64,000 nt of DNA from Pseudomonas fluorescens (GTDB lineage: Bacteria; Pseudomonadota; Gammaproteobacteria; Pseudomonadales; Pseudomonadaceae): assembly GCF_900215245.1 (NCBI RefSeq), contig NZ_LT907842.1, positions 124,001-188,000 on the forward strand, written 5' to 3'. The notes beneath the pieces were generated by a model that had not been told where the DNA came from, did no database searches, and saw only the letters and a list, made by a program, of their open reading frames with translations. The translations under genes were made by a program, and so were the position numbers. Numbering within the stretch: position 1 is the first letter of the stretch; each line of letters begins with the position of its first letter. Shown one piece after another: positions 16,505 to 26,935 of this stretch.

Positions 16505-18967
16505 TCAGCGGAATGTGCCGGGCGCCTTGAATAACAGAGGCTGCGGCCGCACAGGTCGACACTGCAAGCTATCAAAGGTAAACAGTTGCGGGCGTTCAAT
16601 CAGGTAGCCCTGAGCGTAATCAACACCGATCTCAAGTAAAGCCTGTTCGATCTGCGGTGTTTCAACAAACTCGGCAATCGTGCGTTTACCCATGACGTGG
16701 CCGATGTGGTTGATCACTTCGACCATGGCGCGGTTAATCGGGTCGTCCAGCATATCCTTTACGAAACTTCCATCGATCTTCAGGAAGTCTACAGGTAAAT
16801 GTTTCAGATAAGCGAATGAGGACATCCCGGCGCAAAAGTCATCGAGGGAAAAATGGCAACCTAACGCTTTGAGTTCATTAATAAAGCGAATTGCACTACC
16901 CAAATTGGCTATAGCGCTTGTCTCAGTTATTTCAAAACAAATCATTTCCGGCGGAATGCTGTAAGCCTCGAATTTCTCACGTAAAAAACCGAGAAAATCA
17001 TCATCTCCGATAGTTATGCCTGACAGATTAATCGCACACATGGCCATAGGTCGCCCGGCCCGTTCGTGCATACAACCGGCGATGATTTTGAATACGTTTT
17101 CCACCACCCAGCGATCCAGCGACGTCATCAATCCATAACGTTCGGCCGCCGGAATAAAACTGTCGGGTAGAATGATGCGGCCCGCCTCATCGTGCAGGCG
17201 CAACAGGATTTCAATATGGCCGTTGCCGCCATCCGTGTGGCCCAGCGGCGAGATTTCCTGGGAGTAGAGGCAAAAACGATTTTCCTCCAAGGCCACGTGC
17301 AGGCGCTGTACCCAGGCCATTTCGCCAAAACGCAGGGACAATTCCGAATCATCGGTATGGTAGACCTGCACACGGTTACGGCCCTTCTCCTTGGCCATGT
17401 AGCACGCCATATCGGCCGCGCGTAGTGACGTTTCCAAGGTGGTCGGGGATTGCGAGATATGCACCAGGCCAATACTGACGGTGGTCATGAACGGCCGGCC
17501 CTTCCACACGAAATGCAGGCTTTGCACCGTATGGCGCAGGCTCTCGGCGATCTTTTCCGCCACCGCTGCCGGGCAGTTTTCCAACAGGATGCCGAACTCG
17601 TCGCCCCCCAGCCGCGCCAGGGTGTCGCCCTCACGCAGGTCCGACTGCAGCAGCGCGCAGATATGCCTTAACAGCTCATCACCCGCCGCATGCCCGCAGG
17701 TGTCGTTAACCAGCTTGAACTGGTCCAGGTCGAGAAACATCAACGCATGGCGTCCGCCTTTCTGGCGCCCCACGTTATGCAGCACCTGTTCCAGGCGGAA
17801 TTCGAACTCGCGACGGTTGGCCAAACCGGTCAAGGCATCGTGGGTGGCTTGCCACGACAGATTGGCAATGTACTGACGCTCCTGCGTCATGTCGTGCAGC
17901 ACCAGCACCGCGCCGCTGACCTTGCCGGCGCTGCGGATCGGCGCGCCCACCAGAGTGACCGAAACCGTACTGCCATCCAGGCGCTGGATCAGCTTGGAAT
18001 GCTCGCTGCCACCACTGAGCCGGCCTTTGATGATGTGCTCGATCAGGGTAAAGCTGTCGGGTTCAGCAGCCTCATCGAGCAGATTGAATAACGCCGCCAA
18101 GGGCAAGCCTTGGGCCTGGGCACTCTTCCAATGGGTAAGCGCCTCGGCGGCCGGGTTCATGTAGGCGATGGCACCGTCGACATCCGTGGTAATCACACCG
18201 TCGCCAATCGACTCCAGGGTGATCTGTGCGCGCTCCTTCTCGGCCTGCAAGGCCATGGCGAACGCGTGGCGCTGGCTCAGTAGCTTGTGGGTACGCAGCA
18301 GCGCCAGGGCAATCAGGCCCAGGGCGGTGGCCAGGTTGGTGACCAGCAACAGGCGCAAAATCATCCGCGAACCTTCGCCCAACGCATCGCTGAATGCCTT
18401 GGCAGCCGGCGTAACGCCGTCGTTGATGGCAATGATGTGCGCTTTCCACTCGCTTATATCACCGGGGCTGACGTGATCGCTGCGGATCGCCCGGTGCATC
18501 GTCTGGGCCAGGTCATCCAGTTGCACCAGGTAACCGTCGCCTACGGTCCACAGTTCAATGGCTTTTTCCAGGTAACTGAAGTGGCGGAAGTTGAGGTACA
18601 GCCAAATCACGCTGGACACATCATCGGGGTGGTTGCCGCCCTTAAGGATGCCTTGGCGTGCGGCAGCGAGGTCCGGGGTGGAACGGTCCAGCGCGATGCG
18701 CAATTCATGCCCGCCCTGTGGGACGGCAATCGCTTGCTGGTATTTGAGAAAAGTGCTTTCGTCGCGGTTATCAGCGTAGAGCGTCAGGTAGTAGATGGCG
18801 TCTTTCTGGCCTTTGGACCAAAGACTCTCGCCAGCCACATAGCCCCGCACCGCCGACAGCACATAGAGACTGACGCAGCCTAACAATGCCTGGAACAATA
18901 CGACGGCGATAAAGGGCCAGACGATGCCCAACAGCCTTGGCGTTCCGAGAGTCCGCTTTTGCTTCAT
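16505..18967 (-). CDS. rbdA: RbdA-like membrane GGDEF-EAL protein (biofilm dispersal phosphodiesterase)
   Basis: An 820-residue inner-membrane sensor. A first helix is at ~12-38, a periplasmic sensor at 40-200 and a second helix at 203-224. A PAS domain at ~245-362 (ESIGDGVITTDVDG) is followed by GGDEF (active site GGDEF 454-458, I-site REGD 445-448) and EAL (~550-805). The EAL signature is EIL (586-588). The other catalytic residues are present: NLSG, EITETSAI, LDDFCAGMSS, LKIDGSF, AEFVE and the Gln of YAQGYL. In P. aeruginosa RbdA degrades cyclic di-GMP, with GTP at the GGDEF domain as activator. Domain order and the ABC-frnE-trhO-bolA-fumC neighbourhood match that locus as I remember it. 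Confidence 0.85.
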   Translation of the reverse strand: MKQKRTLGTPRLLGIVWPFIAVVLFQALLGCVSLYVLSAVRGYVAGESLWSKGQKDAIYYLTLYADNRDESTFLKYQQAIAVPQGGHELRIALDRSTPDLAAARQGILKGGNHPDDVSSVIWLYLNFRHFSYLEKAIELWTVGDGYLVQLDDLAQTMHRAIRSDHVSPGDISEWKAHIIAINDGVTPAAKAFSDALGEGSRMILRLLLVTNLATALGLIALALLRTHKLLSQRHAFAMALQAEKERAQITLESIGDGVITTDVDGAIAYMNPAAEALTHWKSAQAQGLPLAALFNLLDEAAEPDSFTLIEHIIKGRLSGGSEHSKLIQRLDGSTVSVTLVGAPIRSAGKVSGAVLVLHDMTQERQYIANLSWQATHDALTGLANRREFEFRLEQVLHNVGRQKGGRHALMFLDLDQFKLVNDTCGHAAGDELLRHICALLQSDLREGDTLARLGGDEFGILLENCPAAVAEKIAESLRHTVQSLHFVWKGRPFMTTVSIGLVHISQSPTTLETSLRAADMACYMAKEKGRNRVQVYHTDDSELSLRFGEMAWVQRLHVALEENRFCLYSQEISPLGHTDGGNGHIEILLRLHDEAGRIILPDSFIPAAERYGLMTSLDRWVVENVFKIIAGCMHERAGRPMAMCAINLSGITIGDDDFLGFLREKFEAYSIPPEMICFEITETSAIANLGSAIRFINELKALGCHFSLDDFCAGMSSFAYLKHLPVDFLKIDGSFVKDMLDDPINRAMVEVINHIGHVMGKRTIAEFVETPQIEQALLEIGVDYAQGYLIERPQLFTFDSLQCRPVRPQPLLFKAPGTFR

Positions 18968-19038
18968 GAAGTCCCTTACACATGCACAGCTGAATACGCA
19001 CGCGAAAAACCAATCCCGATAGCACCGACGAAGCTAAA

Positions 19039-20859
19039 TCAACGCACTTGTTGCAGGTGGCCGTACAACTTGGCGTACAACCCACCCTCAGCAATCAGCT
19101 GCTGGTGGTCGCCATCTTCGGCGATACGCCCGCCATCGAACACCAGCACCCGGTCAGCCTGCTTAACCGCCGAAAGCCTGTGGGCGATGATCAGTGTAGT
19201 ACGCCCACTGAGAAACCGCGCCAGCGCCTGGTGCAAGTTGTACTCGGTGGCGGCGTCGAGGGCGGAGGTGGCCTCATCCAGAATCACCACTTTGGGTTCG
19301 GCCAACACCATCCGCGCGATTGCCAGGCGCTGGCGCTGGCCACCGGAAAAGCGCACACCGGAGCGCCCCACTACGCTGTCCAGGCCCAAAGGCAGTGCCT
19401 TGACGGTAGCATCCAACTGCGCAATTTCCAATGCCTGCCAGCAGGCCTGGTCCGTGCGTGTGCGGCCCATGGTCAAGTTGGCGCGCACGGTGTCGTTGAA
19501 CAGCGCCGGGTGTTGCAAAACCACGGCGACGTTCTCGCGGATGGTTGCAAGACCGATTTCCTGCTGGGTCGCACCACCAAAACGAATGCTGCCGGCCTGC
19601 GGTGTATAGAGCCCCAACAGCAGTTGCACCAAGGTACTTTTGCCGCCGCCACTGGCGCCGACGATCGCGACCTTCTCGCCCGGTGCAATGGCCAGGTTCA
19701 ACTGGTCAAGCACCAAGTCTTCGCCGTAGCCGAAGTTGAGCCCACGTACTTCGATGCCAACGGTCTCACGCCCGGTGAACGGGTCTTCGCCCCCGGCATA
19801 TTGCGGCTCGTCGGCACGCGCCAGCAGCTCGTTGATCCGCGTCAGCGCGCCGCCCGCGGCGTAAAAGGCGTATTGCAGGTTAAGCAGTTGTTCCACCGGG
19901 CCGATCATGAACCACAGGTAGCTGAACACGGCGAGCATCTGGCCGATGGACAGGTCGGAAAACAACACGGTGAGCATCGCCGCCGCACGGAAGATGTCGA
20001 TGCCGAACTGGAACAACAGGCCACTGGCACGGCTGGAAGCGTCGGTTTTCCATTGGGAATGAATGGCGTAGTCGCGCACTTCCTGGGCACGCTGGCCCAG
20101 GCGCCCGAGGAAAAAGCCCTGGCGGTTGCCGGCCCGCACTTCCTGGATGGCATCAAGGGTTTCGGTCAGGGCCTGGGTGAAGCGCGACGTGCTGTCGTTC
20201 TCAAGTTTCTTCAAGTGTTTGACGCGCTTGCCCAACTGCACCGTGGCATAGATCACCAACGGATTGAACAGCAGGATCAGCAACGCCAACTGCCAGTGCA
20301 TCCACACCAGAATGGCCGAAGTGCCCAGCAGCGTCAGCATGGCCACCAGGAAGCGGCTAAGGGTTTCGCCGACAAACTTATCCAGGGTATCCAGGTCGGT
20401 GACCAGGTGCGTGGTCACTGTGCCGCTGCCCAGGCTTTCGTATTCGCCAAGGGATATACGCTTGAGCCGTTCGATCAGGCGCACACGGATGCGATAGACA
20501 ATGTCCTTGGCCAGCCGTGCAAACAGCCGCGCCTGCACAACGTTGAACACCAACGCGCCGCAACGCAAACACAGGGTCACCAGCAGCATCAGGCCGATAT
20601 ACCCGGCAGCCTGCTGCCAACCCAGCGGCAATGCGTGGTTCATCACGTTGAGTGCGGCATCGCCATGGCCCAGCAGCACTTCGTCGACCAGCAAGGGCAA
20701 CAACAGAGGGATGGGCACGCTGCACAAGGTCGCCAGCACGGCAACGCCGTTGGCGATCCACAGGGATTTCTTGTGGCGCAGGGCCAGGCGGCGAATTTCC
20801 GCCCAGGTCAGGCGATCTGTGCGTTTGGAGGGCTCGGTGATGTCGGGCTGGTCATACAC
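19039..20859 (-). CDS. ABC exporter, fused permease-ATPase
   Basis: A 606-residue half-transporter from GTG 20859, overlapping the upstream stop as GTGTATGA; a TTG at 20886 has no Shine-Dalgarno sequence. Six membrane helices (residues ~25-305) precede the nucleotide-binding domain. That domain has Walker A GASGGGKST, signature SGGQRQRLAIAR, Walker B VVILDEATSALD and the switch His in IIAHRLS. It works as a homodimer in the inner membrane, MsbA/bacterial-MDR style. The cargo is unknown. It is translationally coupled to the FrnE-like gene and lies 71 bases before rbdA. Confidence 0.92.
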   Translation of the reverse strand: MYDQPDITEPSKRTDRLTWAEIRRLALRHKKSLWIANGVAVLATLCSVPIPLLLPLLVDEVLLGHGDAALNVMNHALPLGWQQAAGYIGLMLLVTLCLRCGALVFNVVQARLFARLAKDIVYRIRVRLIERLKRISLGEYESLGSGTVTTHLVTDLDTLDKFVGETLSRFLVAMLTLLGTSAILVWMHWQLALLILLFNPLVIYATVQLGKRVKHLKKLENDSTSRFTQALTETLDAIQEVRAGNRQGFFLGRLGQRAQEVRDYAIHSQWKTDASSRASGLLFQFGIDIFRAAAMLTVLFSDLSIGQMLAVFSYLWFMIGPVEQLLNLQYAFYAAGGALTRINELLARADEPQYAGGEDPFTGRETVGIEVRGLNFGYGEDLVLDQLNLAIAPGEKVAIVGASGGGKSTLVQLLLGLYTPQAGSIRFGGATQQEIGLATIRENVAVVLQHPALFNDTVRANLTMGRTRTDQACWQALEIAQLDATVKALPLGLDSVVGRSGVRFSGGQRQRLAIARMVLAEPKVVILDEATSALDAATEYNLHQALARFLSGRTTLIIAHRLSAVKQADRVLVFDGGRIAEDGDHQQLIAEGGLYAKLYGHLQQVR

Positions 20860-21487
20860 AGGTGGCTCGCTCCAACCAGCGGGCAAGCAACGGCGACAGC
20901 TCGGACAGCGGCTGGTAGCCGTTGGTCAACAACGCCAACTGGCCATGACGCTCGGCCAGCAAGGTCGGGAAACCGGCAATCCCCAAATCCTGCACCCAAG
21001 TGAAATCGGCGGCCGTCGCGGCGTGCTGCTCGGCACGGTCGAAGGCGCCGGCAAACTCGATACGCGGTATGCCGGCCTCTTCGGCCAGCTCGACCAACAC
21101 GCTGGCGAGGGTCACATCACGACCCTCGACATAAAACGCGCGCTGGATCAGCCCCAGCAACTTCCACGCGCAGTCTGGCGCCAGGCTGCGTGCCGTAACG
21201 ATGGCGCGGCACGCAGGCTCTGTGTCATAGACGAAACCGTCGGGCAACGCCCCCTCACGCTTGAACGGCTGGCCAGTGGCCTCGGTGACCGCCTGCCAGT
21301 GCTCCAGAATGTAGCGCCGGGTCGTCGGCTCCAACGCCGCGCCGCTGCCGGTGCGCAAACCGCCCACCACCAGGTGCAGCTCGACGCCGGCCGCCTGGGC
21401 CTGCTCAACCAGCGCCTGCGCCACCGGGGCAAAGCCCCAGCACCAGGAACACATCGGGTCCATCACATAGAGCAGGCGCGCGGGCAT
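20852..21487 (-). CDS. FrnE-like DsbA-family oxidoreductase
   Basis: A 211-residue cytoplasmic thioredoxin-fold protein with no signal peptide. The redox motif CSWC is at residues 13-16 (VMDPMCSWCWGF) and the cis-proline loop is in AGFPTLL near the C-terminus, with the helical insertion typical of DsbA. FrnE-like members act as cytoplasmic disulfide isomerases or glutathione-dependent oxidoreductases. The gene begins 3 bases after trhO and overlaps the ABC transporter gene, forming a trhO-frnE-ABC operon. The partner protein is unknown. Confidence 0.87.
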   Translation of the reverse strand: MPARLLYVMDPMCSWCWGFAPVAQALVEQAQAAGVELHLVVGGLRTGSGAALEPTTRRYILEHWQAVTEATGQPFKREGALPDGFVYDTEPACRAIVTARSLAPDCAWKLLGLIQRAFYVEGRDVTLASVLVELAEEAGIPRIEFAGAFDRAEQHAATAADFTWVQDLGIAGFPTLLAERHGQLALLTNGYQPLSELSPLLARWLERATCV

Positions 21488-21490
21488 GGG

Positions 21491-22432
21491 TCAGGCCTCG
21501 GAGGGGGTTTGCTTGTAGTTGAAGCCAATCGGGTGCGGCAAATTGCGGGCCTTGGCCAGCTCGATCTGCTTTTGCCGGTCAATTGCGCTGCGACGGGTCT
21601 TCTCCGGCAGCTTATCCCAGCAATGCGGGCAACTGATGCCGGCCACATAATGCTCGGACGCGCGGTCTTCGACGCTCACCGGTGTACGGCAGGCATGACA
21701 TTGATCGTAGTCGCCTTCGCTCAAGTCGTGGCGCACGGTGACGCGATTGTCGAACACAAAGCAGTCGCCCTGCCATTTGGTCTCTGCCTGAGGCACCTCT
21801 TCGAGGTACTTCAGGATGCCACCCTTGAGGTGGTAGACCTCATCGAAGCCTTCGCTGAGCATAAAGCTGGAGGCCTTCTCGCAACGAATGCCGCCGGTGC
21901 AGAACATCGCGACTTTCTTATGCTTGGCCGGGTCGAAGTTGGCCTTGATGTAGTCGGGAAACTCGCGAAAACTGGTGGTTTTCGGGTCGATCGCGCCTTC
22001 GAAGGTGCCGATGGACACTTCGTAGTCGTTGCGCGTGTCGATCAACAGCACTTCCGGGTCGCTGATCAGCGCGTTCCAATCTTGCGGCTCGACGTAGGTG
22101 CCGACTTTTTTGTTGGGGTCGACGCCTTCGACGCCCAGGGTCACGATCTCTTTCTTGAGCTTGACCTTGGTGCGGTAGAACGGCTGGTCGTCGCAGTACG
22201 ATTCTTTATGGTCGATGTCGACCATGCGCGGGTCGTTCTTCAGCCAGGCCATCAGGCCATCAATGCCTTCGCGGCTGCCGGAAACGGTGCCGTTGATGCC
22301 TTCTTCGGCGATCAGCAAGGTGCCTTTGATGCCATTGTCGACCATTGCCTGCAGCAGTGGCTCGCGCAGCGCAACGTAGTCTTCGAGGGTGACGAACTTA
22401 TACAGTGCCGCCACGACGATGGGTTGGGTCAT
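21491..22432 (-). CDS. trhO: tRNA uridine(34) 5-oxyacetic-pathway hydroxylase TrhO (rhodanese type)
   Basis: A 313-residue YceA-family protein. An N-terminal UPF0176/acylphosphatase-like domain (~1-95, [30 protein letters not shown]) is followed by a rhodanese domain (~125-225) with the active-site loop [13 protein letters not shown]-terminal zinc-type segment has CHACRTP and CPHC. TrhO hydroxylates U34 of tRNA to ho5U using molecular oxygen, independently of the prephenate-dependent TrhP route. The ATG at 22432 follows GGAGAGAA. It heads the trhO-frnE-ABC operon. The family call is clear. Confidence 0.93.
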   Translation of the reverse strand: MTQPIVVAALYKFVTLEDYVALREPLLQAMVDNGIKGTLLIAEEGINGTVSGSREGIDGLMAWLKNDPRMVDIDHKESYCDDQPFYRTKVKLKKEIVTLGVEGVDPNKKVGTYVEPQDWNALISDPEVLLIDTRNDYEVSIGTFEGAIDPKTTSFREFPDYIKANFDPAKHKKVAMFCTGGIRCEKASSFMLSEGFDEVYHLKGGILKYLEEVPQAETKWQGDCFVFDNRVTVRHDLSEGDYDQCHACRTPVSVEDRASEHYVAGISCPHCWDKLPEKTRRSAIDRQKQIELAKARNLPHPIGFNYKQTPSEA

Positions 22433-22478
22433 GGGTATTCTCTCCAGGTGGCTACCCTCGTAAGGGGTGAACCGGATG

Positions 22479-22509
22479 CAAAAAAAACGCGCCGGCTAAG
22501 CGGCGCGTT
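22479..22509 (-). terminator. Rho-independent terminator downstream of bolA
   Basis: On the reverse strand AACGCGCCG, loop CTTAGC and CGGCGCGTT form a 9-bp stem followed by a run of seven or more Ts. It ends the DUF2059-bolA transcript, so trhO starts a separate unit. Confidence 0.88.
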
Positions 22510-22550
22510 GCGGATTCTAGCAAATGCCAGCTGTCAGAGACACCCGTGCG

Positions 22551-22841
22551 TCAGCTATGCCCGCCGGCGCAGGTCGGCGAGGCCGGGGCTGCGTCGATTT
22601 TCGCCCATTCTTCAGGCGTATAGGTATGCAGCGCCAGCGCATGAAATTCGCTCATCAGGTCACCGAGGGTGGCATAGACCGTCTGGTGGCGCTTGACGCG
22701 GTTAAGCCCCTCGAACTGCTGGCTGACCAGCACGGCCTTGAAGTGGGTCTGCAACCCACGGCTGTGCATGTGGCTTTCATCCAGCACGCTCAAGTGTTGT
22801 GGGCTCAGGGCGGCGAGCGCCGTTTCGATACGCTGTTGCAT
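22551..22841 (-). CDS. bolA: BolA-family protein
   Basis: A 96-residue protein. The ATG at 22841 (MQQRIETALAAL) is preferred because AGGA lies 6 bases before it; an ATG at 22847 sits almost on that signal. It has the BolA class II KH-like fold: SPQHLSVLDESHMHSRG, then THFKAVLVSQQFEGLNRVKRHQTVYATLGD. The conserved His residues (SHMHSRG, and RHQ) bind [2Fe-2S] clusters with monothiol glutaredoxins. BolA proteins also bind DNA and affect cell shape and biofilm. It lies just downstream of a DUF2059 gene in a two-gene operon. Confidence 0.92.
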   Translation of the reverse strand: MQQRIETALAALSPQHLSVLDESHMHSRGLQTHFKAVLVSQQFEGLNRVKRHQTVYATLGDLMSEFHALALHTYTPEEWAKIDAAPASPTCAGGHS

Positions 22842-22853
22842 GGTCATTCCTGC

Positions 22854-23372
22854 TTACTTCTTCTTGGCCGGTGCGGCGGCTTTCGGCGTCAGCTCGTTGG
22901 TCATGTCTTCCAACAGCTTGTTGACCACCGGCACAGCGCTTTCCAGTTTGGCCTGGGTCATCTGGGCCGATTGCTGGGTCAGTTGCGGCATTTTTTCCAG
23001 GACTTTCTTGCCCAGTGGCGACTGGTAGAAAGCAACCAGGTCCTTGAGCTCGGATTCGCTGAAGTTGGTGGTGTAGAGCTTGACCATGTCCGGCTTCAGC
23101 TTCGGCCAGCCGATGGCCTGGTCGAGGGCGGCATTGGCCTTGGCCTGGTAGCTGTCCAGTACGGACTGCTTGGCGGCAGGTGCCTTGGTTTGTTCGAAAC
23201 GCTGGGCGAACATTTGCTGCACTTGCATGTACACCGGGGTACCCAGCTTGTCAGCGTGGGCCAGGGTAAGGAAGGCTTCGGCACTGGCGTTATGGCTGGC
23301 GGTATCGGCAAAGACTTGGCCGCTGGCGCAAACCAGAGCAACCGCGGTACAGATGGCACGAAGACGAGTCAT
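22854..23372 (-). CDS. DUF2059 periplasmic protein
   Basis: A 172-residue protein with a signal peptide (residues ~1-22, AICTAVALVCASGQVFA). A helical DUF2059 domain follows, with the family stretch LYTTNFSESELKDLVAFYQSPLGKKVLEKMP at about residues 100-130. A Lys-rich tail ends PAKKK. Function is unknown; members are abundant periplasmic proteins. It lies 6 bases before bolA in the same operon, with GAAAGGAA before the ATG. The conserved neighbourhood with bolA and fumC suggests a housekeeping role. Confidence 0.88.
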   Translation of the reverse strand: MTRLRAICTAVALVCASGQVFADTASHNASAEAFLTLAHADKLGTPVYMQVQQMFAQRFEQTKAPAAKQSVLDSYQAKANAALDQAIGWPKLKPDMVKLYTTNFSESELKDLVAFYQSPLGKKVLEKMPQLTQQSAQMTQAKLESAVPVVNKLLEDMTNELTPKAAAPAKKK

Positions 23373-23564
23373 CGAGTTTCCTTTCTAGCAGGCGAGGTAA
23401 GACCCCAAGGGCGACCATTCTGCGCCTAAAAAACCTTGCGGCTCAACCCCAGGCCTTGTTCGGCCGGGATTTGCGGGGCTTGCACCCGATGAAAAGTCTT
23501 TTATGGAACCCCACAGGCCCATCACGGCCTAAACTGCGCAAACGAACCTGAAGGAGTGTGCCCG

Positions 23565-24953
<1,389 letters not shown>

Positions 24954-25057
24954 CGCGTCGTCGAAACCACCCGCGTCTACTGTCAGTTGTCACAGTTACG
25001 TAAGCCCGTCCTCCAGAGGTTCAATGCCCAATAAACCTCTGGACGGACGATCATCGC

Positions 25058-25825
25058 ATGAAGCGAAGCAGCCTGATTATCCTCTTCATGCTGACAGGGC
25101 TTTTGGGGCTGGCAGCCTGGTACCCGGCCGACAGCTCCGCGCTGCGGGCGTTTCCGGTTGTTCTGCCGCCGCCCTCGACAGCACCCGCCATGAACGAGCT
25201 TGTCATCTTCTACTCCGGTGACGGCGGCTGGGCACCCTTGGAGCAGGCCATCAGCCACAACCTTAACCAGCGTGGCTACGGCGTGTTGGGCATCAGTACC
25301 CTGGCGTATTTCTGGCATGAACAACCCGTGGCAGACTCGGCCGCACAGTTGGACGCGCTTATCACGGTGTACCGCAAGCAATGGAGTACGCCCAGGGTCT
25401 GGTTGATTGGCTTTTCTTTTGGGGCCAATGTCCTGCCATCACTTATCAACCAGCTTAAGCCCGAGAACCGTGCGCGCATTTCGCAACTGACATTGCTGGA
25501 GCCGACCCAGGATGTGTTCCTGGAGATCGAACTGGAACATTACATCAGCGTGGGCTGGCTCAACCGGATCACCCAGGCCTACCGGCATCTGCGCGAACCA
25601 GTTACCCACCAAGATCCATTACCGGCACTGCTTCAGTTGAAAGGGCGGGTCCCTGTCACCTGCTTGCATACTGACGAAAATAGCACTGGTTTATGCCGTC
25701 AGCCCTCGCTTCCCGAGTGGGTAAGCGCAGTAGAAATCCCCGGCACTCACTATTTCAATGGGGACTTCGCCAACGTGACTCAGCGCCTTATCGAGCGCCA
25801 CCCAAGCGCACCCGCCGGGCCTTGA
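25058..25825 (+). CDS. VirJ/AcvB-like periplasmic serine hydrolase
   Basis: A 255-residue alpha/beta hydrolase with an N-terminal signal peptide or anchor (IILFMLTGLLGLAAWY). VirJ-family motifs are clear: YSGDGGWAPLEQ at ~52-63, nucleophile elbow GFSFGANVLPSL with Ser120, and GTHYFNGDFANV with the catalytic His near residue 238. Related AcvB/VirJ and P. aeruginosa PA0919 proteins hydrolyse aminoacyl-phosphatidylglycerol. That suggests membrane-lipid turnover here, but no aminoacyl-PG synthase is adjacent. The 3' end overlaps the convergent DMT transporter by 38 bases. Substrate remains inferred. Confidence 0.78.
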   Translation: MKRSSLIILFMLTGLLGLAAWYPADSSALRAFPVVLPPPSTAPAMNELVIFYSGDGGWAPLEQAISHNLNQRGYGVLGISTLAYFWHEQPVADSAAQLDALITVYRKQWSTPRVWLIGFSFGANVLPSLINQLKPENRARISQLTLLEPTQDVFLEIELEHYISVGWLNRITQAYRHLREPVTHQDPLPALLQLKGRVPVTCLHTDENSTGLCRQPSLPEWVSAVEIPGTHYFNGDFANVTQRLIERHPSAPAGP

Positions 25826-26750
25826 GCCCGGCGAGCAACGACGGCGCCAGAGCCACCATGGCCGAGCCGAGCACCACCACCAACGCCCCGGCATAGCCGA
25901 TGGCGTTGATCTCTTCGGCCTGCACAAAGTCCGGCCATAGCCACGCCGCCAACGCCACGGCCGCAAAGGTCACCAACGGCGTCAACGCCAGGGTGGCACT
26001 GACCCGCGAGGCTTCCCAGTGCGCCAGCGCTTCGGCAAACGCCCCATACGCCACCAGCGTATTCATGCAACACGCCAGCAGCAGCCAGCCTTGCAGCGGG
26101 CTCAGTTGCAGCGCCTCCAGTGGATGCGCCCACGGCGTGAGCAACACAGCGCACGACAGGTAGATCACCATCATCACTTGCAGCGAATTCCACACCGTCA
26201 GCAACTGCTTCTGACCCAGGGCATAAAACACCCAGATGGTGGTGGCGAGCAGGATCGTCAGCACACCGGCCGTGTAAGTGCCCAGCGAGGTCAGCAGTTC
26301 GACCAGACGCTGATTGAAGAACAGGCCGAAGCCGATGATCAACACCACCAAGCCCATGCCCTGCCCCAGGCTGAAGCGCTCCTTGAACACAAAGACACTG
26401 GCGACCATCAGAAAGATCGGGCCCATCTGCACGACCAATTGTGCGGTGCCGGGGCTGAGCAGTTTCAGGCCCACCAGGTACAGCACATAGTTGCCCACCA
26501 GGCCACACACCGCCATGGCTACCAGCCAGCCGCCCTTGGGGCCGAGCACCTTGCGGCTGGGCAGGCGCTGGGTCGCGGCGAGGTAGAGGAACAGGCAGCC
26601 GCCGGCAACGGCCAGGCGAAACCAGGTGACGGTAATCGGGTCCATCACCTGCAGCACTTGCTTGAGTTTGATCGGCAGAATGCCCCAAAGAAACGCGGTC
26701 AGCAGGGTCAAGCCAAAGCCATAGACCCAGCGACCGGAAGAGATGTGCAT
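25788..26750 (-). CDS. EamA/DMT-family transporter
   Basis: A ten-helix drug/metabolite transporter of 320 residues from ATG 26750 (MHISSGRWVYGFGLTLLTAF). An in-frame ATG 36 bases upstream gives a plausible longer form. It contains two EamA repeats (~10-145 and ~155-295). Members export amino acids or metabolites across the inner membrane. The substrate is unknown. The 3' end overlaps the convergent VirJ-like gene, so antisense interference between the two transcripts is possible. Confidence 0.85.
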   Translation of the reverse strand: MHISSGRWVYGFGLTLLTAFLWGILPIKLKQVLQVMDPITVTWFRLAVAGGCLFLYLAATQRLPSRKVLGPKGGWLVAMAVCGLVGNYVLYLVGLKLLSPGTAQLVVQMGPIFLMVASVFVFKERFSLGQGMGLVVLIIGFGLFFNQRLVELLTSLGTYTAGVLTILLATTIWVFYALGQKQLLTVWNSLQVMMVIYLSCAVLLTPWAHPLEALQLSPLQGWLLLACCMNTLVAYGAFAEALAHWEASRVSATLALTPLVTFAAVALAAWLWPDFVQAEEINAIGYAGALVVVLGSAMVALAPSLLAGLKARRVRLGGAR

Positions 26751-26846
26751 GAGTGCCCCGAATGCCTGAGGAAGTGGAACCGGCATTCTAGGGGGACCAA
26801 GGGGTGGCTTGGCGAGCGATATTTTCCAGCCCACATAAATCAACGC

Positions 26847-26909
26847 TGGGGCGTGTGTGGAAGCCGGGCTTGCCCGCGATGCAGGCACCGCAGGCAAGCC
26901 AGCGCCCCA
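26847..26909. repeat. Degenerate REP-like palindromic element
   Basis: An inverted repeat with TGGGGCG...CGCCCCA at the ends and GGGCTTGCC...GGCAAGCC inside. It resembles the Pseudomonas GGGCTTGC repeats elsewhere in the window, with mismatches. It lies between the DMT transporter and the thiolase. Confidence 0.6.
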
Positions 26910-26935
26910 ATGGACCCAGTGTGCCCAATAAGAAC

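Noticed and set aside
19048..22696. Very long open frames antisense to the ABC transporter, frnE and trhO genes (over 600 codons each)
   Set aside because: They are mirror images of strongly conserved genes, rich in His, Gln, Ala and Arg as expected from third-position GC bias, and match no protein family.
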